Assembly: GCF_023283985.1 (NCBI RefSeq)
Contig: NZ_JAKIKU010000004.1
Location: forward strand, 372,001 to 436,000
DNA: 64,000 nt
DNA from: Shewanella electrodiphila
Lineage (GTDB): Bacteria; Pseudomonadota; Gammaproteobacteria; Enterobacterales; Shewanellaceae
Direction: 5' to 3'
Part shown: piece by piece, positions 58,397 to 64,000 of the stretch
Numbering within the stretch: the first letter of the stretch is position 1
How the letters are laid out: each line of letters opens with the position of its first letter
The notes under the pieces: generated by a model
What the model was told of the DNA's origin: nothing
Databases searched by the model: none
The model's input: only the letters and a program-made list of their open reading frames with translations
Translations under genes and position numbers: made by a program

Positions 58397-59554
58397 TTAG
58401 TCCCTCCCTTGGCGAGAACGAGCTTCGCGAGTTTGGCGGCCATCAAGCGGCATTGAAGAACCAAACGAATTATTTGAAGGAGTATTGATATGCGTTTCCG
58501 CTACAGGCTCAACCACTTCACGTTTAGTTTGATTATCCATCATTTTATCTAAAGGCAAATACATTAAGTTACCACTGTTTTTGGTATCAATAAGTACTTT
58601 ATTCGTGTCAGCCATGACTGCTTGCATCGCATCTAAATAAAGACGCTTACGAGTCACTTCTGGTGCCATTTCATACTCAGGCAATAACTGTTCAAAACGC
58701 GCTACTTTACCTTGAGCTTCTAACACTTCACGCTGTTTATAAGCGCTAGCATCTTGAGCCATACGTTCTACTTGACCACGCGCTTTAGGTTCAATTTCAC
58801 GTGCGTAAGCTTCAGCTTCACGAATGAATCGTTGCTCATCCTCTTGTGCAGAGATCGCATCATCAAAGGCATCTTTTACTTCTTCAGGCGGACGCGCAGG
58901 CAAGAAGTTGACGTCTTGAATTGATAAACCTAATTTATATGGTTCAAGAATACGTTCTAGTTCAGACCAAGTATCACGACGAATAGCATCACGACCAGTG
59001 GTCAGGATGTCATCCATAGTGTTATGTCCAATCACATAACGTAAAGCACTATCTGTCGCTTCTCTTAAACTTGCATTGGCATCAACAGCGCTGAACAAAT
59101 ACAAATAAGCATCATCTACGCGGTATTGAACATCTAATTCAACTTTAACCAAGTTTTCATCAGATGTTAGCATGCTGCCAGAAGATGGAATTGATCGAAC
59201 TGCTTTGATGTTCACAGGGAAAACTTCATCAATAAAAGTCGCTTTCCAATGTAAACCAGGTCCAACTTCGCCAGAATGTTGACCGAAACGTAAGGTCACC
59301 CCACGTTCAGCTTCTTTAATGGTATAAAAACCTGAAGCCCCCCAAACCAACAAACCAATAACTAAAACAACAATAATGCTGGTTGAGTTAAATGAAGGAC
59401 TTGACGATCCACCTGAACCACCTTTACCACCGCCAAAGCGCTTTGAAAGATTACGAAATACTTCGTCTAAATCTGGTGGGCCTTTATCGTTACCGTTTTT
59501 GTTTCCCCAAGGGTCTTTATCTTTTCCCTTGTTACCGGGCTCATTCCAAGCCAT
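58397..59554 (-). CDS. hflK: HflK, modulator of FtsH protease
   Basis: A 385-residue SPFH protein with a glycine-rich cytoplasmic N terminus (GGGKGGSGGSS), one membrane helix (IIVVLVIGLLVWGASGFY) and the helical SPFH body. Partner of HflC. GGAGTGC precedes the ATG. It follows hflX by 33 bp. Confidence 0.96.
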   Translation of the reverse strand: MAWNEPGNKGKDKDPWGNKNGNDKGPPDLDEVFRNLSKRFGGGKGGSGGSSSPSFNSTSIIVVLVIGLLVWGASGFYTIKEAERGVTLRFGQHSGEVGPGLHWKATFIDEVFPVNIKAVRSIPSSGSMLTSDENLVKVELDVQYRVDDAYLYLFSAVDANASLREATDSALRYVIGHNTMDDILTTGRDAIRRDTWSELERILEPYKLGLSIQDVNFLPARPPEEVKDAFDDAISAQEDEQRFIREAEAYAREIEPKARGQVERMAQDASAYKQREVLEAQGKVARFEQLLPEYEMAPEVTRKRLYLDAMQAVMADTNKVLIDTKNSGNLMYLPLDKMMDNQTKREVVEPVAETHINTPSNNSFGSSMPLDGRQTREARSRQGRD

Positions 59555-59587
59555 TTAGCACTCCATAAGTGGATGAAATAAATGTTA

Positions 59588-60907
59588 TTAGCAAGTAACG
59601 TCTACTGCTGAATCTTCAAGTGAAGGTTCAGAGATAAACGTCTCTAATTCGCCTTGACTCTGTTTTGTTAATCGGCGCCAATTGGCTTCCGACAAACGAA
59701 CAGACAAAATACAGTTCCCCAGATCGTCATACTCTTTCTGCTGTATCGCGTCCAGTCCATAAAACTGACCAAGATAATGCCCAGCCGTCGCTGGTATTTT
59801 CAATGTTTGCTCTACAATCACTTCACCGATTAACTCGTTGATAGCCTGTAATAGCAATTCAAATCCAATTTGTTTTTGTGCAGATACCCAAACTCGTTCA
59901 GGCATCCCCTCATCGTCGTAATCGATTCGAGGTACAAAGTCTTCCAATAAGTCGATTTTATTACAAACGACCAGTTGAGGAATAGTATCTGCGTCAATTT
60001 CTTCAAGTACATTTTGCACTTGTTCGAAATTTTCCGTCATATTTTCATCTGCACAGTCTATGGCATGCAATAACAAGTCAGCTTGACGAGTTTCTTGCAA
60101 TGTAGCTTTGAAGGCTGCGACTAAATCATGAGGTAAATGACGAATAAACCCAACGGTATCCGCTAAAATGACGGCACCATCAGGTAAATTTAGTTTACGC
60201 AACGTTGGATCCAACGTGGCGAATAACTGATCCGCTGCATAGACTTCTGAAGCGGTTAACGCATTAAACAAAGTTGACTTACCCGCATTGGTGTAACCCA
60301 CCAATGACACAGTTGATAAGTCACTGCGTTTACGCGATCGGCGGCTTTGTTCACGTTGCTTGTCTACTTTATCAAGTCGACGATTAATACTCTTAATTCG
60401 CCCACGCAACAAACGTCTATCGGTTTCGAGCTGGGTTTCCCCAGGTCCTCGCATACCAATACCACCTTTCTGTCTCTCCAAGTGAGTCCAACCACGAATA
60501 AGGCGAGTCGACATGTGGCGCAATTGCGCTAGCTCCACTTGTAACTTACCTTCGTGCGTTCTCGCTCGTTGAGCAAAAATATCTAAAATCAGTGCTGTCC
60601 GATCTAATACTCGGCATTCACAAATTTGCTCTAAATTTCTTTCTTGTGCAGGACTTAACGCGTGATTAAAAATCACCACATTTGCTTCAGTAGCTGCCAC
60701 CATTGCGGCTAACTCTTCAACTTTACCTGTACCAACAAAAAACTTTCGATCAGGTGAACGACGGCTTCCGGTAATAACACCAACAGAGCGAGCTCCTGCT
60801 GATTCAACTAATAATTGTAACTCAGTTATGTCTTCTCTTCGGTCGTCATCAGAAAAGTCAATATGTACAAGAACTGCGGTTTCACCCGCTTCATAGCGAT
60901 CAAACAA
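59588..60907 (-). CDS. hflX: GTPase HflX
   Basis: A 439-residue ribosome-associated GTPase: an N-terminal HflX domain, GGIGMRGPGETQLETDRR, G1 GYTNAGKST, G3 DTVGF and G4 NKID. It splits stalled 70S ribosomes, especially in heat stress, by family knowledge. The start is a TTG, with AAGGAG eight bases upstream and MFDRYEAGE matching the E. coli N terminus. Confidence 0.95.
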   Translation of the reverse strand: MFDRYEAGETAVLVHIDFSDDDRREDITELQLLVESAGARSVGVITGSRRSPDRKFFVGTGKVEELAAMVAATEANVVIFNHALSPAQERNLEQICECRVLDRTALILDIFAQRARTHEGKLQVELAQLRHMSTRLIRGWTHLERQKGGIGMRGPGETQLETDRRLLRGRIKSINRRLDKVDKQREQSRRSRKRSDLSTVSLVGYTNAGKSTLFNALTASEVYAADQLFATLDPTLRKLNLPDGAVILADTVGFIRHLPHDLVAAFKATLQETRQADLLLHAIDCADENMTENFEQVQNVLEEIDADTIPQLVVCNKIDLLEDFVPRIDYDDEGMPERVWVSAQKQIGFELLLQAINELIGEVIVEQTLKIPATAGHYLGQFYGLDAIQQKEYDDLGNCILSVRLSEANWRRLTKQSQGELETFISEPSLEDSAVDVTC

Positions 60908-60926
60908 GTAGCAAACTCCTTAAATA

Positions 60927-61202
<276 letters not shown>

Positions 61203-61275
61203 TTATTTTCAAAACAAATTTTTTGAATAATGTTTTATTGTTTAGTTTGAGTATTATACAGCAACGGCGAATAAT

Positions 61276-62202
61276 CTAGCTCGAATGTCGTATAAGTGTA
61301 ACTAAATTTCCTTCGGCTCCACTTTCAAGCCAATTTAAGTCTGGCCAACTTCTCAACCATGTTAATTGACGTTTAGCTAATTGCCTAGTAGCTGCAGTGG
61401 CTTTTTCTATCAAAGTATCATAGTCAAATTCTTCATCTAAATACTGCCAACACTGCCTATAACCAACGCAGCGCATAGAAGGCATGTCTAAATGCAAATC
61501 GCCTCTGGATTTTAATCGCTCAACTTCTTCGATAAAACCCTGTTCCATCATCAGTTTAAATCTTTTCGCGATTAATTCATGTAATACTTTTCTATCAAGT
61601 GGTGCAATAGCAAATTGAACCACATCATATGGTAACGCCTCTGACTTAGTTGCTGTCAACTCAGTCATTGTCTTACCTGTTATTCTAAAAACTTCTAAAG
61701 CACGAGAAAGTCGCTGCGGATCATTAGGGTGAATTCGCTCACCCGCTACAGGGTCAACCTCGCAAAGTTGCTGGTGTAACACATCCCAACCAAACTCTTC
61801 TGCTTCTTTAATTATTTCAGCTCTAATATCGTCATCAGCCGCAGGAAGCGGAGATAACCCTTCAAGTAGTGCTTTAAAGTACATCATGGTGCCACCGACA
61901 AGTAGTGGGGTCTTACCACGAGCAATAATTTGTTCTATTTCAATCAGTGCATCACGTCTAAAATCAGCAGCCGAATAGCTTTCACTCGGATCTAATATAT
62001 CAATTAAACGATGCGGTGCTAATGCTAATTCATCAGCATTAGGTTTAGCTGAACCAATGTCCATTTGACGATATATCAGCGCAGAATCAACTGAAATAAT
62101 TTCACAGTTATGCTTTTGCGCCATTTCAATGGCTAAAGATGTCTTGCCTGAGGCCGTTGGCCCCATCAAAAACAATACTTTAGGTTGTTTAGCTTGGTTC
62201 AC
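61276..62202 (-). CDS. miaA: tRNA dimethylallyltransferase MiaA
   Basis: A 308-residue enzyme which adds dimethylallyl to A37 of tRNAs reading U. P-loop [32 protein letters not shown] and [16 protein letters not shown] motif. It begins with GTG two bases after the mutL stop; the ATG overlapping it is out of frame. Confidence 0.96.
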   Translation of the reverse strand: MNQAKQPKVLFLMGPTASGKTSLAIEMAQKHNCEIISVDSALIYRQMDIGSAKPNADELALAPHRLIDILDPSESYSAADFRRDALIEIEQIIARGKTPLLVGGTMMYFKALLEGLSPLPAADDDIRAEIIKEAEEFGWDVLHQQLCEVDPVAGERIHPNDPQRLSRALEVFRITGKTMTELTATKSEALPYDVVQFAIAPLDRKVLHELIAKRFKLMMEQGFIEEVERLKSRGDLHLDMPSMRCVGYRQCWQYLDEEFDYDTLIEKATAATRQLAKRQLTWLRSWPDLNWLESGAEGNLVTLIRHSS

Positions 62203-62203
62203 A

Positions 62204-64000
62204 TTAATTCTCTTCTAACCAGATTTTCCATGGTAACGACTTTGCTTGTGACTCAAGACTCAATTTCTGTTCGTTATCTAATTGACTGTATTTAAACCAA
62301 ATCTCTGATGCTGCTGTAAATGATTGCGTTTGGTGTTTTGCAATCCACAGTGATAATGCTTCATCTGAAGGAGTTTCTAATTTAATCCAGTTTAATAGTT
62401 CTGGAATTAATACAGCTAACTGGCTGTCTCTCAGATATGGGGGCACATTCTTTATTATCAACTGTTGGTAGCGAATTGATAGGGTTAATCCTAGTCTGCG
62501 CAGTAAAATATCTCGTTCTTCCAGTAATGCTTTCCAATCCACATCAGCTTGAATTGACACAGGCATCAGCAAAGGCTGCCCCACTAAACCAGTGTTAATC
62601 TTAGAAAGTATTTCATTTTTTGCAACAATAACTGACACTTGCGATATATCGAGCAAGAGTAATTGGCTTTCTTTGGCCATCACCCAATATTGACCATCTA
62701 ATAAAGGCGGCATGGTATTAACAACTGAAGTATTAACTTCATTAATTTGTGTTAACGATGCATTTTCTTTATTGGTTTGTAGTAATTGACCATAATTTGC
62801 TATCGCAGTGGGTGTAACTTCTGCAGAGTCAATGGCCCTGGCATTACCACCTTGAGAACCACCATATTGATGACCTTGTGCCGGTATCGACATGCTACCA
62901 AAGCGATTATTACTCACCTCTCTAGGCTGGTATTCCTTATCACTATCGGTATGGTTTGCACCTATTTGGGTTAAATATGCACTAGCTTGAGTTCCTTCAC
63001 CACGATACAAATCCCCCTGATGACGTCCATTCTGATGTGGATTATTTGCCTGAGCATGTGACGATTCATGGGAGTCGGTAGTTGTAATGCTTTGCCCATT
63101 TACATTCACACTATCTGAAAAGTGACCTTCAGATTCGATAGTCAATTCAGAAATCTGCTCAAGTACCGACTGCAAAGCCTGAAGTATAAAATCATGAACT
63201 AAACGGTTTTGATGAAACCTGACTTCATGTTTTGCTGGGTGAACATTAACGTCAACTTGATGCGGGTCAATCTCAAGCATCAACACATACCCAGGTTGAT
63301 GCTGAATATTAAAACGACCAAAAGCTTGTTTAACCGCATGGTTAACTAGTCTATCTCGCACTAGTCTGCCATTGACATAAAAGTAGCAGCTATCGGTAAC
63401 ATGCGTATCACTTGGAGACTGTAAATATCCTGATAGTGTCAGACCATCATGCTCACACGATAAGTGCAGCGCTTGCTCAGCAAATCCGCGCCCACAAATT
63501 TGCCCCAAGCGTTGCTTATACTGGATTTCGGTATTGGCAGGTCGATATTGGCGCACCAATTTACCATTATGCGTTAGGGTAAAATGCACATCGGTTCTAG
63601 CAATCGCAATCCGTTTAAGCCACTCATCAATATGGGTGAACTCAGTCTTATCACTCTTTAAAAAACGTCTTCTAGCGGGGGTATTAAAAAATAAATCCAC
63701 CACGTCGATGGTTGAGCCTTTTGGGTGTGCAGCTGGAGTAATTTTTACATCCATTTGCGAGCCAGCAGCGTTTGCCTGCCAAGCTTCTGATTGTTCAGCG
63801 GGCTTCGAGGTTAAACTCAGGCGCGCAACAGAGCTAATACTCGCTAACGCCTCACCACGAAAACCAAAACTTAAAATCGCTTCTAGATCATCTAGCGAGT
63901 GAACTTTGGATGTCGCGTGACGTGATAAAGCTAATGCAAGTTCATCTTTTGCAATGCCTTTACCATTATCTCGAATACGGATTAATTTACTGCCGCCTTT
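62204..64000 (-). CDS. mutL: DNA mismatch repair protein MutL (5' end beyond window)
   Basis: A partial gene: the reading frame is open through the right edge, and the visible protein starts at [16 protein letters not shown], so about 50 N-terminal residues are missing. It has the GHKL ATPase parts ([20 protein letters not shown]) and [12 protein letters not shown], a long polar linker, and a C-terminal dimerisation domain. No DQHAxxExxxxE endonuclease motif is seen, which fits a gammaproteobacterium that uses MutH. The codon 63754 is an internal ATG, not the start. Confidence 0.96.
   Translation of the reverse strand, partial: KGGSKLIRIRDNGKGIAKDELALALSRHATSKVHSLDDLEAILSFGFRGEALASISSVARLSLTSKPAEQSEAWQANAAGSQMDVKITPAAHPKGSTIDVVDLFFNTPARRRFLKSDKTEFTHIDEWLKRIAIARTDVHFTLTHNGKLVRQYRPANTEIQYKQRLGQICGRGFAEQALHLSCEHDGLTLSGYLQSPSDTHVTDSCYFYVNGRLVRDRLVNHAVKQAFGRFNIQHQPGYVLMLEIDPHQVDVNVHPAKHEVRFHQNRLVHDFILQALQSVLEQISELTIESEGHFSDSVNVNGQSITTTDSHESSHAQANNPHQNGRHQGDLYRGEGTQASAYLTQIGANHTDSDKEYQPREVSNNRFGSMSIPAQGHQYGGSQGGNARAIDSAEVTPTAIANYGQLLQTNKENASLTQINEVNTSVVNTMPPLLDGQYWVMAKESQLLLLDISQVSVIVAKNEILSKINTGLVGQPLLMPVSIQADVDWKALLEERDILLRRLGLTLSIRYQQLIIKNVPPYLRDSQLAVLIPELLNWIKLETPSDEALSLWIAKHQTQSFTAASEIWFKYSQLDNEQKLSLESQAKSLPWKIWLEEN

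Overview
The window looks like a piece of the chromosome of a marine gammaproteobacterium, most likely Shewanella or a close relative. The reasons are the protein sequences themselves (DksA, CRP, Hfq, SspAB, PBP1B and others read as close homologues of enterobacterial proteins but with Shewanella-type neighbours such as DUF3581, the imelysin/DUF4856 lipoproteins and S9 peptidases), an AT-leaning composition and the gene order. No rRNA, tRNA, CRISPR array, phage or intact insertion sequence was seen. The assignment to genus is inference from recognition, not from a search.

Layout. 1-2.5 kb: small envelope and unknown genes (YjfB-like protein, LprI-MliC-type lysozyme inhibitor, glycine-zipper protein, DUF3581). 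2.6-9.1 kb: a sterol-desaturase-family membrane enzyme and a probable iron-uptake operon, read leftwards: DUF4856 lipoprotein, imelysin-family lipoprotein and FecA-like TonB-dependent receptor, with a Fur-box-like sequence in front. 9.4-25.2 kb: a block syntenic with the E. coli 3-minute region (mrcB-hrpB, thpR, sfsA-dksA-gluQ-pcnB-folK-panB-panC), interrupted by a GGDEF/EAL protein and pepB. 25.4-41.8 kb: a block matching the E. coli yheV-yheS-yheT-yheU-prkB-crp region, with two accessory cassettes set between yheS and yheT: an arsR/GAPDH/arsJ organoarsenical-efflux operon and a GMC oxidoreductase plus Tat-exported small subunit. A PepSY protein with a PhoPQ-like two-component pair follows crp. 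41.9-51.8 kb: arginine catabolism (astC, astA, astD and a DUF1338 gene), an HDOD protein, an S9 peptidase and pabA. 52-64 kb: a degenerate metallophosphoesterase-like gene, sspA-sspB, the cytochrome bc1 genes petA-petB-petC, and the mutL-miaA-hfq-hflX-hflK-hflC cluster. mutL runs off the right edge.

How the genes work together. Most are housekeeping: cell-wall synthesis (PBP1B), stringent control (DksA, SspA), tRNA modification (GluQ, MiaA), RNA turnover (PcnB, Hfq), folate and pantothenate synthesis (FolK, PabA, PanB, PanC), catabolite control (CRP), respiration (bc1) and membrane proteolysis (HflKC). The accessory parts deal with iron, arsenic, sugar or alcohol oxidation and arginine use.

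The most notable observations are: a non-canonical ATT start for pcnB, matching the known AUU start in E. coli; a GMC dehydrogenase with a C-x5-C-x3-C iron-sulfur-type motif but no cytochrome partner nearby; a calcineurin-like protein that has lost several metal ligands; a MITE-like foldback element that appears to sit in the loop of a terminator after astD; and several unexplained perfect inverted repeats between genes. I did not find a convincing wholly new multi-gene system.
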